A stretch of DNA of 64,000 nucleotides from Pestalotiopsis fici W106-1 (lineage: Eukaryota; Ascomycota; Sordariomycetes; Amphisphaeriales; Sporocadaceae). The notes below the pieces were generated by a model. The model did not search any database and was not told the DNA's origin. It saw only the letters and a list, made by a program, of their open reading frames with translations. The position numbers and the translations under genes were made by a program. Where the stretch lies: the NCBI RefSeq assembly GCF_000516985.1, contig NW_006917098.1, forward strand, positions 1,736,001 through 1,800,000, given 5' to 3'. Each line of letters starts with the position of its first letter. Position 1 is the first letter of the stretch. Shown here piece after piece: positions 44,914-55,237 of this stretch.

Positions 44914-46958
44914 TTACAGACCAGGTGGTGGCGGAACCTTGCAAAAAGTTAGCACATTGATACCCTACTCTCCAGGATCGAACTCAACTTACAGAACCAT
45001 ACCCGCCCGAAGGCGGGGGAGGAGGTGGGGGGTTGGGATCACCACCGGGAGGCGGTGGAGGAGGAGCCTCGCTCGGGGGCGGGGGCGGAGGCGGTGATGC
45101 AGATTGACCTGGAGCAGGAGGGGCAGGCGAGCCTTGCTGCTGAGCCTGAGCAGCAGCATAGTATTGCTGATAATATTGCATGTATCTAAAGAACGATTGT
45201 AAGTTTATCCATGTATGATAATGAAGGGGAGAGAGGGTAGCTTACGCTGCGTAGCCACCGTAGGCAGCATAGGGGTCTGCCTGTCCACCATAGTATTGGG
45301 CGTAGGCTTGGGCATACTGGTCGTTGGGATTCGCAGCAGCAGAAGCAGCCCCAGGCGCAGGCGAAGCCGAGTTGGCGCCGTGAGCCGGGGAATTGCTGTA
45401 ATTACTGTTGTTGTTATTTCCATAGCCTCCGTAGCCTTGGTTGCCGCCAGATCTATCATGATGATGGCGGTCCTCTCGTCCACCGTAGCCACCATGTCCA
45501 CCGTGACCGTGTCCACCATGGCCATCATGTCTTCCATACTGGCGCGGGGGACGGCTTTTGAACTCTTCATACTGTTCCTTGACGCTAGCAAGAAGATCCT
45601 CACAAAGCTGCTTGGCTCTGTCGACCATTGCCGGGTCAGGACCACTACTTCAGGATTAGTTCCATCAGCTTACACTAGGGGAGGGTAAGAGGTGAAGACG
45701 TACGCTACATGCAAGTACATTTCTTCATCACTTTCACGGTTGGTAGAAGCCTCGAGGTAGCCAGATCCGCGACCCTTGATCTGCACTCGGCAATTGGTCT
45801 CCTGCTGAATGTGTTTCACGTAGGATCCTCCGTGTCCCACTACCTGCGCTCGCAAGTTGAAGCCCGGAACAGGCTCAAGATCGATGGGAATCTTAGCATC
45901 GGGCCACTTTCTTCGACCGAACTCGTCCCGTTCAACCTGCTCCTGGTCTCTGCGTCTGAATCGTCTTTCGTCCACAAGGTTGGGTAGTTCCTGCTTCATG
46001 AGCTCTTCAATCTTGGCAATGGCCTGATCAAGGCCGGTTTTCGAGGTGCTAGTAACGTGGAGGTAGAGGGGAGGGTTCTGCGCAAAGCATTAGCAGTTGG
46101 GCTCTCAAGAAGAGGAGTGAGAAGAGTGCACTCACAGCAGCCGTAGCCATGCTCTTGTCGGGATAGTAACTGCCTCGGGTGGTGACATCTTCCAAAGTCA
46201 ACTTTCGTTCTCTATCAAGTTAAAATATTATAGGACATCGGGGGAGTAGCGTACCAGCTCCGGTCTCTTCTTTAATCTAAATTCAGGAATTTGAGGTCAG
46301 CAGATGCCACAGAGGGGATTGGCGAGCGAGCTAGCATGATTCTTGTAAGCAGAACCATCCTCAGACGCTGTTCAATACGGGGACAAAGTATTTGAAGAGG
46401 TGCCGGGAAAGGCAGGATTCTGAAGTAAATCAGTAGGAAGTCACAAGGAGTATTTACCATCTTTTGAGTTGAACCCTTGGTCAGTAGATAACGGTTGCGC
46501 AGGTCATTGACCTCCATATCCTTGATGTAGTCGCCGTCGGCAACGTAGACCTCACCGTTGAGGTTGGGCTGCGGGTTTCCAGCATTCGGGCCGGGAGACT
46601 CGGTCGAGGTCGATCGGATGGGCGGCACATCGACGTGTTGGATACCCTTCTTTGCCTGGATTTGCGCATTGATTTTGGCAGCGGCAGCGGCTATGCGGTT
46701 GAGTCAGCACACACATACAATGGCTGCAACTCCGACCAGCAACTTACCTGCAGCTGCAGCCGCATCAACAGCATTGGGGCGTTTGGACTCGGCAGAGCCA
46801 TCGGCGTCGTTCTTGAGTGGACTGCGATCGCGACCGGAATCCTGCTTCCTGGCGGGCGGCGGAGAACGAGATCGTCGGTCGAAGCGCGAACGACGAGGTT
46901 CAGGCTCGGTCTGATCAAAGCGCGACCTCTTCACGGTACGTCGCTCGCCTTCATCCAT
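44914..46958 (-). CDS. KH-domain RNA-binding protein, KHDC4/BLOM7-like, with proline-rich tail
   Basis: Predicted nuclear RNA-binding, splicing-associated protein by similarity to KHDC4/BLOM7. The start ATG is at 46958 (MDEGERRTVKRSRFD, basic RS-like). Exons 46958-46748, 46690-46458, a 22-nt microexon 46276-46255 (IKEETGA), then further exons to a TAA at 44914. The KH-like block runs from YLLTKGSTQKM through DVTTRGSYYPDKSM and LYLHVTSTSKTGLDQAIAKI. The second block has VPGFNLRAQVVGHGGSYVKH, then CRVQIKGRGSGY and MYLHVAGPDP. The tail is His/Gly-rich (GHGGHGHGGHGGYGG), then Tyr/Gln-rich, then poly-proline (45000-45110). It ends VPPPPGL on a short last exon. All junctions found are in phase. Confidence 0.85.
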
Positions 46959-47637
46959 GATTGCTGGTAAATGATGCGCACCTAGCAAATAAATAAAAAA
47001 TAAAAAAAGAAGTACCGTGTAAATATTGACAAGGCCAAAAAGATTTGCTTGTCGCAAGGCTGGGAGATGGAATTTGAGGCCAGAAGAAAGGCTTAAGTGG
47101 AGAAGCGCTCTGAAATTTCCCCACGTCGTCGTTGCCTTTGTGAAGGATGTCGAGCCCGAGCCAATCGCTAGGCAGGGTTCTAGAAGGGACAGTTTGCGCT
47201 AATGCACCTCGGTGCGCCCAGTGATTAGCGCCAAAGTGTCGCTTGAACTCTAATGGTTAGTCACTCTGTTGGCTAGATGTTTTGAATGTATGTTACATGT
47301 ATGTACAGACAGTCAGACAGAGATATGTTACTTATGCCTTGTGAATATAGCAAGTGATGACATTGGACCTGTCTGCTTCTTGTGGCCTTTTCAATAACTA
47401 CAGTCCTGAGCGCTCTTAAAAGTAGATTTTATACATGAAAGACAAGGCGATGATTTCTTTTCAACACAACTGAAATAAACCTCTTCGGTGCTTTCTTTGA
47501 TGCTCTCATGTCGTCTACGTCCCATACCAGCACTCCTCGGTCGTAGAAACCGGCATACAGTTCTAAGCAGAGCAAACAGCTTGGATAATACTATGATAAT
47601 CATAGGTAGAGTGAGCCTGTTACCGTCGAAGACGATT
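46959..47637. other. Intergenic between KH gene start and DBP6 3' end
   Basis: No gene supported; contains the KH gene promoter. Confidence 0.4.
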
Positions 47638-50112
47638 CTAGCGTCCTCGTCTCTTGTCCATGACCTCCTCACCGAGTGTTTGAAGTGCTTTTTCATATCT
47701 CTCCTTCTTGACCTCAAACTCAGCCTCCTTCTCCTCCGTGACACGAATCCGCTCAACCTTTCCACTTCGCTGCACCGTCTTTTCACTTGCAACCTCTTTC
47801 CAGAACCAGCGAGCTTCGGCATCAGTGAACAATGTCCAGGCATGGCCACTTCTACCAGCACGGGCCGTACGTCCAACACGGTGCACGTAGGAAGCGAGAC
47901 TGGAGGGAATATCATAATTGACGACATTTTCCAAGTGCTCAAAATCGATACCACGAGCAACAAGATCCGAGGCAACAATGATACGGATCTTGCCGTTCGT
48001 AAATGCCTGCAGGGTCTGTTTCCTGGTCGAGTATGCTGTTTCCGAGGTGAGCAGCCCAGTGACCTCACCCAATTGGGGTGACAGAATCCCAAGAAGTCGT
48101 GATAGACGCAGCGCGGCCTGGTTGGATTTCGTGAAGATGAGAGTACTCCGCGGAAGCTCTTGTTGGGTGGTTTGTCTTGTAGGCGCGTTTGTGGTCTTCT
48201 TTTCAGCGTCGGAGTCGGAATCCGAATCAGAGTCTGAATCTGAATCAGATCCTGATGATTCCGATTCTGACGAAGATGTGTCTTCTGACTGTTCATTCGG
48301 AATCCTCTCGTTGCAAAGGTAAGAACTTTGCAAAAGATCGAGCAAGAAGAGTGGTTTGAGCGTGGCATCGGCTTTGAGCGCCGACTCCTGGAGCTTTTCG
48401 GGCAGCGCATATTCTACTCCTGCTCCCGAGCCCTCAAGAACGACCAACTTTGGTCGCCGCAAGCGGAGGCCTTCAAGGAGATCGAGGTCGCGGGTCATTG
48501 TCGCACTCAAGATGACCTTCCGTATACCAGTGAGATGTGATTGCTTGTGATGACGTGCTTTCAAGTTATCGTCGTGCAGCTTGGGTATCACAATGTCAAG
48601 CCACTGCTGGAAACCCTGGCCCAAAAGCTTGTCGGCCTCATCTGCAATCAGCCATCGAACATAGTCGAGGCTGAATCCCGGAGTGTATTTGATGTGCTCC
48701 ACCAGCCTACCGGGCGTGCAAATTAGTATGTCAACTTTGGACTTGTAGTCAACGACATAATCTGGCAAGGTTTCTTTCTCGTCTTCACGCCGGCGGATTT
48801 CGATCAGTTCTTCGTCCTTCTCATCCACATCATCGTGACTGCTCCACGTCTGCGAACTGAGTCTCTTCTTCTTGGCCTGGTATGCCTCGGGATCGTACCG
48901 GTCTTCTCTCTCGAGTAACACTCTGCGTTCTTCTTGGATAGTTTGATATCCCGTTGCAGTTCCAACCTTGACCCTGCGCTTCTTGCCATCCAAGGAAAAT
49001 ATACCAGCACATTCCTCGCAGACCTTTTGCGCTTGCCTGACCAATTCTCTGGTAGGCAGCACAATGAGTGCTCGCAACCTGGTTACATGTCGGTGGCCGT
49101 GGCTCAGGTCGCGAACCACTGGGACAGCATATGATAGTGTTTTTCCGGAACCAGTGGCAGCGGAGACTAGTATGTCGCTTTGCATTGTCCTGCAATGATG
49201 AGGCAGAAGTTGTGGTATTACGGCGGTCTGGATTGCAAATGCTTCCTTGTAACCTTTCTGGGCTAGGCGAGCCGCCAGATCCGGACTGATGCCCAGATCA
49301 GGAGAGAGTCCAAAGTCGGTGAAAGGCGCTTGAGCTTGGCGCGAGACCCGGATCGGCTCAGCCAACCATGGAGGGAGAGTTTCAAAGTCTGGTGGTGAGG
49401 TATCCTCGGGGACGGGGGCAGGTTGCGGCAATGGCTCTAAGCCATGGGCCTCGACGGGTTCCGGCGCATCTTCCATTGGAATATCTTCGCCGGCCAAACC
49501 ATCTACCTGAGCGGCCACAGTCTCGGGAGCCTTCATCGATTTTCTTTTCTTCTCAAACACTGATTTATGCCGTCTGTGCGTCTCGTCATCTTCAGAAGCG
49601 GCATCTTGATCGTCCTTGGGCGTAGGATCTTGGGCCTTCTTTTTCTTCTTCTTCTCTTTCTTCCGCTCAGTACTGATTGTCGACTCGGTTGGATCAATCT
49701 CGGCGTCCACGACAGGAATGTTTGCTGACGGTGCGGGTGACGCAGTGACTTGCTCTGGGCTAGGTGACCGCTTGCTTCTCCTGTCCTTTTTTGTCTTCTT
49801 TTGCTTTCTGTCGGTCTTTTCCGAGAGCTCAGCAATGGGCTCAATGATTTGCTCGGGGACGGGTCTCAATGGAGGCTCGACCTTGGCACGTTTTGTGGGC
49901 GGTTGTTCCGACACGAGGGTATCTGTAGCTTCCTGCTCAAAGTGGAATTGCTTTTTGGGCTCTGCTGCGGGCCTCGCTGGGGGAATGTAGCGACTGTAGG
50001 ATCCCAGACGCGCAGGCTCGGTCTGGTGAGATGTTGGAACTACTCGCGAGGGCTGAGGCGAGGGCTGCCCCGGTGTCTCGCCTTTCGGCGCAGGGACATA
50101 TCGTGAATACAT
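47638..50112 (-). CDS. DBP6: DEAD-box ATP-dependent RNA helicase, ribosome biogenesis (Dbp6-type)
   Basis: Nucleolar helicase for early 60S subunit assembly, by family. Single exon, about 824 aa from the ATG at 50112 (MYSRYVPAPK); the frame opens 12 codons upstream. A long basic/acidic N-terminal extension (Lys-rich KKEKKKKKKAQD near residue 160) precedes the core. Q-motif FAIQTAVIPQ, motif I SAATGSGKT, Ia PTRELVRQ, TPGRLVEHI, II DEAD in LIADEADKLL, III LSATMT, IV STLIFTKSNQ, V VASDLVARGIDFE and VI YVHRVGRTARAG are all present. A (DS)n acidic insertion (about 48215-48270) sits between the two RecA domains. The order and N-terminal extension fit Dbp6 best among DEAD helicases. Confidence 0.9.
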   Translation of the reverse strand: MYSRYVPAPKGETPGQPSPQPSRVVPTSHQTEPARLGSYSRYIPPARPAAEPKKQFHFEQEATDTLVSEQPPTKRAKVEPPLRPVPEQIIEPIAELSEKTDRKQKKTKKDRRSKRSPSPEQVTASPAPSANIPVVDAEIDPTESTISTERKKEKKKKKKAQDPTPKDDQDAASEDDETHRRHKSVFEKKRKSMKAPETVAAQVDGLAGEDIPMEDAPEPVEAHGLEPLPQPAPVPEDTSPPDFETLPPWLAEPIRVSRQAQAPFTDFGLSPDLGISPDLAARLAQKGYKEAFAIQTAVIPQLLPHHCRTMQSDILVSAATGSGKTLSYAVPVVRDLSHGHRHVTRLRALIVLPTRELVRQAQKVCEECAGIFSLDGKKRRVKVGTATGYQTIQEERRVLLEREDRYDPEAYQAKKKRLSSQTWSSHDDVDEKDEELIEIRRREDEKETLPDYVVDYKSKVDILICTPGRLVEHIKYTPGFSLDYVRWLIADEADKLLGQGFQQWLDIVIPKLHDDNLKARHHKQSHLTGIRKVILSATMTRDLDLLEGLRLRRPKLVVLEGSGAGVEYALPEKLQESALKADATLKPLFLLDLLQSSYLCNERIPNEQSEDTSSSESESSGSDSDSDSDSDSDSDAEKKTTNAPTRQTTQQELPRSTLIFTKSNQAALRLSRLLGILSPQLGEVTGLLTSETAYSTRKQTLQAFTNGKIRIIVASDLVARGIDFEHLENVVNYDIPSSLASYVHRVGRTARAGRSGHAWTLFTDAEARWFWKEVASEKTVQRSGKVERIRVTEEKEAEFEVKKERYEKALQTLGEEVMDKRRGR

Positions 50113-50830
50113 CCCGAATCGATAATTTGTTGCGCCGCTTCGAACCAATCGTCAGACGTGGTGCCGATCGACTTGGAAGGTTGTAGCTCTGATTGACACA
50201 CAAGTAGACGGCCTCTACCCTCGAGGTGATTGACTTGGAAGTAGAAACCAGAGCCAAGGACCTGCGAAAAAACAACAAAAAGAACGACGACGGCAAAATT
50301 TCCTGTCGCAAAGCACTTTTAGCCCATTCTGGGACCCCACGATCTCCATCGATGGCTAGCAAAAAAAGTTCCCAAACTTTTTGCTGGAGCTGGACCCCTG
50401 CAAGCCCACTCTTATCGTTATCAGTACGCGCGCACGTCATACAGAGGTACATATCTCAGGTACCTAAAGCACCCCTGGAGCTCAGGGGATTCTAGCCCGA
50501 GAAAGAACGTGTAAAGTGCAACGAGTTGAACAATCTGGCATTGAACTCACCAACGCGTACCGACGCGCGTGTCGACCTCATCATCCTTCCTCGGTCACGG
50601 CGTTACGACAATGCTGAAATTTACCGTGGCGAGGTGACAAATGATCATGGGCAGCGGCGCAGTTGCAATTGATACCTCGAATACGCCTCGTTTAGCGCGA
50701 TAGCCTCAGTGCTGGCCGATCACCTGCGCCAAACTGAAGCTATAGAACAGTTTGTTGTTCGGCCTAGGGGATCTCAAGCACAGCTGCTACAATCTTGTCG
50801 CTCGTCAAATCGGCCAAAATTGTCGTCAAC
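50113..50830. promoter_or_regulatory. Divergent DBP6/SPT14 upstream region
   Basis: About 720 bp between two divergent housekeeping starts; no regulatory site identified with confidence. Confidence 0.4.
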
Positions 50831-52339
50831 ATGGCGCGCCGAACGTATAGTATCGCCATGGTGTGCGACTTCTTCTTTCCCCAGCCAGGTGGAGTTGAAA
50901 GTCACATCTATCAACTTTCCTCCAAGCTCATAGATCGCGGCCACAAAGTGATTATCGTTACTCACGCCTACGACGATCGCAAGGGCATACGCTATCTCAC
51001 CAATGGAATCAAGGTCTATCACGTCCCCTTTGCAGTCATATACCGATCTGTGACCTTCCCAACCGTCTTTTCCTTCTTCCCAATATTTCGTAACATCATG
51101 CTACGGGAGCAGATCGACATAGTCCATGGGCATGCTAGTTTGAGCAGTCTTTGCAACGAGGCTCTGCTTCATGCTAGGACCATGGGATTGAGGACTACTT
51201 TTACCGACCATTCGCTCTTTGGATTCGCTGATGCTGGCAGCATCCTGACCAACAAATTACTCAAATTCACTTTGAGTGACGTGGATCACATTATCTGCGT
51301 CAGTCATACGAGGTAGGATGACCTTGTTGAGATGAACTTGAGTACATGCTAATAGCCCGCCTCCAGTAAGGAGAACACCGTTCTACGTGCTGCTCTGGAT
51401 CCACTCATGGTCTCCGTGATTCCGAATGCCGTGGTTTCGGAAAACTTCAGACCTCTAAATTACCCAGCAGATCCGCCGGCTCATGGCACTGGGTTTGGTC
51501 AGCCTCCTGCTCCTCCGAACCAGCTAGGCCCACACGATCCAATTAACATAGTCGTGATCTCACGATTATTTTACAATAAGGGTACCGATCTTCTGACCGC
51601 TTCCATTCCGAGAATCTTGGAAAACCACCCGAATACACGCTTCATCATTGCCGGATCTGGGCCAAAAGGCATTGACCTGGAGCAAATGATTGAACAGAAT
51701 GTCTTGCAAGACAGGGTTGAAATGCTGGGGTCAGTCCGTCATGAAGAAGTCCGTGATGTAATGGTTCGTGGCCACATATATCTGCATCCTAGTCTCACCG
51801 AGGCATTCGGTACGGTCATTGTGGAGGCTGCCAGCTGTGGTCTCTATGTCGTCTGCACGGCCGTTGGTGGTATTCCTGAAGTCCTACCAAGTCACATGAC
51901 TGTGTTTGCCAAACCCGAAGAGGACGACCTTGTTGTGGCCACTGGCAAAGCCATTGCAGCGCTTCGTGCCGGCAAGGTGCGCACAGAAAAGTTCCATGAC
52001 CAGGTCAAAGACATGTACTCTTGGAGCAATATAGCCAAGCGTACCGAGCACGTGTATCAAGGCATCTCGGGTGATATCAGCGAGTCGGAATTCTACGGAT
52101 ACGACATGAGCGATCCTGCGACTTGGGCAACGAGCCGTGCCGGCGTCCGCAGTTTCGCTCTCATCGACCGGCTAAAACGATATTACGGTTGCGGTATTTG
52201 GGCCGGAAAGCTATTCTGTCTTTGTGTGGTTATTGACTATCTCTTGTTCCTATTCTGCGAGTGGTTGTGGCCAAGAGAGCGCATCGATATTGCTGCAGAA
52301 TGGCCTCGAAAACACTTTGTAGAGAATGACGAGGACTAA
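50831..52339 (+). CDS. SPT14: GPI-anchor GlcNAc transferase catalytic subunit (PIG-A)
   Basis: Transfers GlcNAc from UDP-GlcNAc to phosphatidylinositol, the first step of GPI-anchor synthesis, at the ER. Exons 50831-51312 and 51367-52339 join in phase 2, about 484 aa. The start at 50831 ([20 protein letters not shown]) matches the family N-terminus. [22 protein letters not shown] and [10 protein letters not shown] are characteristic. The GT4 EX7E nucleotide-sugar motif is [10 protein letters not shown], preceded by HPSLT. A C-terminal hydrophobic helix ([20 protein letters not shown]) is the ER anchor. Length and residues are as expected. Confidence 0.95.
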
Positions 52340-53369
52340 GCAAGGAACAAAGCCCTTTCCTTGTGCCACCTCAGCGAGTCCGATGACGCTTCTATACGTT
52401 AGAGAACGTGTCGGATTTGATGGCACAAGGGTTGAAGTGCTGCATCAACAGTGGTTGTTGCAGTCTAGCATGGCATCGTCGCATCCAGCTCTCTTTGGCG
52501 CCGCCTATTGCTTCTCGATCCAATACGCAACGCATTTCCGCAGCGGCTCTTCCTGAGAAGTGCCCGACAAAGCGCGCAAATGCAGTGGCGGCGATTGTTG
52601 GTTCATGGTCGCTCCATGTTTGGTGTGTTTTGCCTTTGAGGCCGCCAGATCCGCGGGTGAGGCCGTTGACCCTATGATTGTCTTCATTGGTACTATGCCT
52701 AGCATTTACCTTCTTTGCCAGTCGAACGACGTATAAATTAGCAGGCCATGACCAGGGGGGATTTATCTTGCAAACATTCGATCGAATTACTTCTGTACCC
52801 CCGGATTTTGATCAGATAGTTGCCAGAAGGTGCTTGAAACCTCGTCAGAGTATCGATTGCATAAATCTTTTGGGCGTCTTCTTCTTCTTTTCTTGTTATT
52901 CATGGTTTCTGTCTAAATACATATTGATGGACTGTATCAACTAGAAGCGGGCCTTACGGCAGCTGTTGAAGGACTCGAAGAGCATGCAGTAACCATGTGT
53001 TCAGAGAGACAAATATAGAAGAATGCCAATCAAAAGATGAAGAGAAGACATAGATAACACAAATCTTGGCTTCTATCAGAAGCACAACATGATACAACCA
53101 ATGCAGCCTTTCCGAATTCTTCCTCTTCATCATTCTGAACAGCATCCAGAGCTGCCTCAAGCTCTTTCTCGATCAACCCGCTCGTTCGCGTTGTATTGAT
53201 CATCAAGCAAGCTCTTGTCTTCCTTAAATGCAGCTTTCAAGCTCCTACTTGAGAACTTTTAAGCGTTCCTCGTCGAGAGACCAGGACGGCGTGGTGGACA
53301 CACATGGTGGTGAATCGTTGTGTCGTCAATGCAAAGTCGCTACTGGGGATCGTGTCACTGCTCCCTAAT
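52340..53369. other. Intergenic 3' of SPT14
   Basis: About 1 kb between convergent genes. No supported feature. Confidence 0.4.
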
Positions 53370-53984
53370 CTATTTGGCGACGCGTTTCTTCTGCGGTTCT
53401 TCCTCTGAGCTGCTGGGAGAACGCGGTGGCAATGGTTGTTGCACTGCTGGTATAGTGCTGCCGCGACTGGGCTTGGGAGTCTTCTTGTTGTAAGGGGCCA
53501 TGGGAACCTTCCTGTTGTAAGGGGCCTTGGGAGCACCGGGAGCTTTGCGCGGTCGTCCCCGTTTGCGAGAGGGCACGATGGTGTCCGTATTCTCTGGATT
53601 CTGGCTCTCAGTGTTGGCGCTCTTATTTTTCTTTGTCTTCTTCTTCAAAGAGGCCTTGCCGTCAGTCTCATTGGGCACGTCGCCCGGTGACGGTGCGATT
53701 GTATCTGGCAGCGGTCTCGTCGTGTCCGTTGTACCAGTTGTTGCTGAACCTGATGCACTTGTTGCCTTGAACATTGGCGAGTTTGGAGTAAGCGTTTTCT
53801 GTTCAATCAAAGTTACAAAGTATCTGGGACGTACGTCGACGAGCCACTGTGGACGTGTGAACCCTGAATATATCGCGTGGTTCACGGCCTGGTGACGATC
53901 CTCGTCTGAGCATCCAGTATAATGCTTTGTGCGCATGAATTTACGGTATGCCCTTGCATTATCGCGCTTGTCTGGAATTGCCAT
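53370..53984 (-). CDS. Small AT-hook protein, paralogue 1 of a tandem family, 204 aa
   Basis: I do not recognise the family. A conserved N-terminal block (about residues 12-50) has the pattern YRKxxRTKHxTGCSDEDR, followed by VNHAIYxGFxRPxWL, and is shared with paralogue 2. A Ser/Thr/Pro-rich linker and a Lys-rich stretch (KKKTKKNKSAN) lead to an AT-hook, RKRGRPRKAPGAPKAP, which suggests binding to AT-rich DNA in the nucleus. The C-terminus is acidic then basic (SSSEEEPQKKRVAK). The ATG at 53984 gives MAIPDKRDNARAYRK. Between residues about 51 and 62 lies a 36-bp in-frame stretch (53799-53834) that begins GTACGT and ends CAG, exactly where paralogue 2 has its intron. It may be a retained or minimal intron. 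Confidence 0.75.
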   Translation of the reverse strand: MAIPDKRDNARAYRKFMRTKHYTGCSDEDRHQAVNHAIYSGFTRPQWLVDVRPRYFVTLIEQKTLTPNSPMFKATSASGSATTGTTDTTRPLPDTIAPSPGDVPNETDGKASLKKKTKKNKSANTESQNPENTDTIVPSRKRGRPRKAPGAPKAPYNRKVPMAPYNKKTPKPSRGSTIPAVQQPLPPRSPSSSEEEPQKKRVAK

Positions 53985-54520
53985 TTTGTTGGGCGGAAGA
54001 GAAGGCCAAACCAGAGAGATAGGAACTCAGGCCGGCGAAAGTGGCTGGAGACAAACAGAGAGATGGAAAGGAGTGATGCGGGTGGTACTCCGGCAGACGG
54101 AGACGGTTGAACACAAACAATAGAAATGGCGGAGTCCAGAATAGTTGAGCATGGTCTGGTTGCCCCGCCAGGAATGAAGGGATGTCTTCCTGTACAACGA
54201 AAATGAAAAGCCAAAGAACTAGTAATTTCAACGCGTTTTACGTCTACGCGTAAAGAGGCGTTGCAACATCCCGTTTGTCAAGAGCACGCCAGGCGAGATG
54301 GTGGCGGAAAACTGCTTGATTACTCGTGCCAAACGTGCTATTCAATAGAATATATGAAGACTCTACAACTTCTTCTCTCTTGTCTTCGCTCTGGCTCTCT
54401 TGTAGTACAAATTCAATCTTGTTTTCTCAACATGTAGAATTTAGTCCTCGTCATCCATATAGGAGGCAGAATGAATCCAAATCATCGACCGTATTCAACA
54501 TCAGGACATGGCCAACATTA
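53985..54520. promoter_or_regulatory. Upstream region of paralogue 1, part of a tandem duplication
   Basis: Segments near 54200-54290 resemble 56025-56125 upstream of paralogue 2 (aagccaaagaac, tctacgcgt, cccgtttgtc/gccgtttgtc). The duplication therefore appears to include promoters. Confidence 0.45.
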
Positions 54521-55174
54521 CTACTCTTCCTCGCTGACTTCGCTTTCGTATCCGTCATTGTTGCAATTCTCCTCAAGCTCTTCTTCCAACGCATTCTCCA
54601 GTTCTTGTTCAAGACTAGCAATCTCCTCGTGGCTGAGCGAAGGCTCGTCCTCTTGGTCTGAAACTTCCTCAGGTTCCTCTCCACCAAAACAGCTCGCGTC
54701 ATCTTCCAGAGCTTCTTCAAGCTCCTTTCCAAGGTTTAGCAGTTCCTGGTGACTGAGCGAATGTTGATCTGTTTGATCTGATTCTTGTTCGAATTCGTCT
54801 TCCCCAAACAAACTCGAGTCATCTTCTAGAGCTTCCTCGAGCTCCTTTTCTAGGCTTAGCAGGTCCTGTTGACTGAGCGAAGACTGGTCCAGGTCCATGT
54901 GATCTGGTGCTTGCTGGAGTTCATCTTCTCCGAACAAACTAGAATCATCTGCCCCAAACAAACTCGAATCGTCTTCTAGAGCTTCCTCGAGTTCTTTTTC
55001 CAGGCTGAGCAGATCTTGGTCACTAAGCGAAGACTGGTTGATTTGGTCTGATGCTTGCTCGGGTTCGTCTTCTCCAAACAAACTCGAGTCATCTTCTAGA
55101 GCTTCCTCGAGCTCTTTCTCTAGACTGTCGATTTCATCTTGGCTCAGCACGTCCTGTGACGGAGACACCGGCAT
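54521..55174 (-). CDS. Acidic repeat ORF, 217 aa, in frame with paralogue 2 across a TAG
   Basis: Highly acidic, with about five imperfect repeats of roughly 44 residues built on SLEKELEEALEDDSSLFG followed by EDE/EEP-rich spacers and an SLSxQ(D/E)LL lead. Predicted mostly helical. The repeats are similar at DNA level, suggesting recent unit duplication. The ATG at 55174 is possible, but 21 open codons lie between it and the TAG that ends paralogue 2, in the same frame with no stops. The stretch may therefore be the C-terminal half of one longer protein rather than a separate gene. Function unknown; the acidic repeats could mimic DNA or bind histones (speculative). Confidence 0.6.
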   Translation of the reverse strand: MPVSPSQDVLSQDEIDSLEKELEEALEDDSSLFGEDEPEQASDQINQSSLSDQDLLSLEKELEEALEDDSSLFGADDSSLFGEDELQQAPDHMDLDQSSLSQQDLLSLEKELEEALEDDSSLFGEDEFEQESDQTDQHSLSHQELLNLGKELEEALEDDASCFGGEEPEEVSDQEDEPSLSHEEIASLEQELENALEEELEENCNNDGYESEVSEEE

Positions 55175-55237
55175 TACAACACGCCCTTGCGTGGAGTCTT
55201 GCAGATCTCTAGCTCCGGTTGCCTTCGGCAGCTCTTC

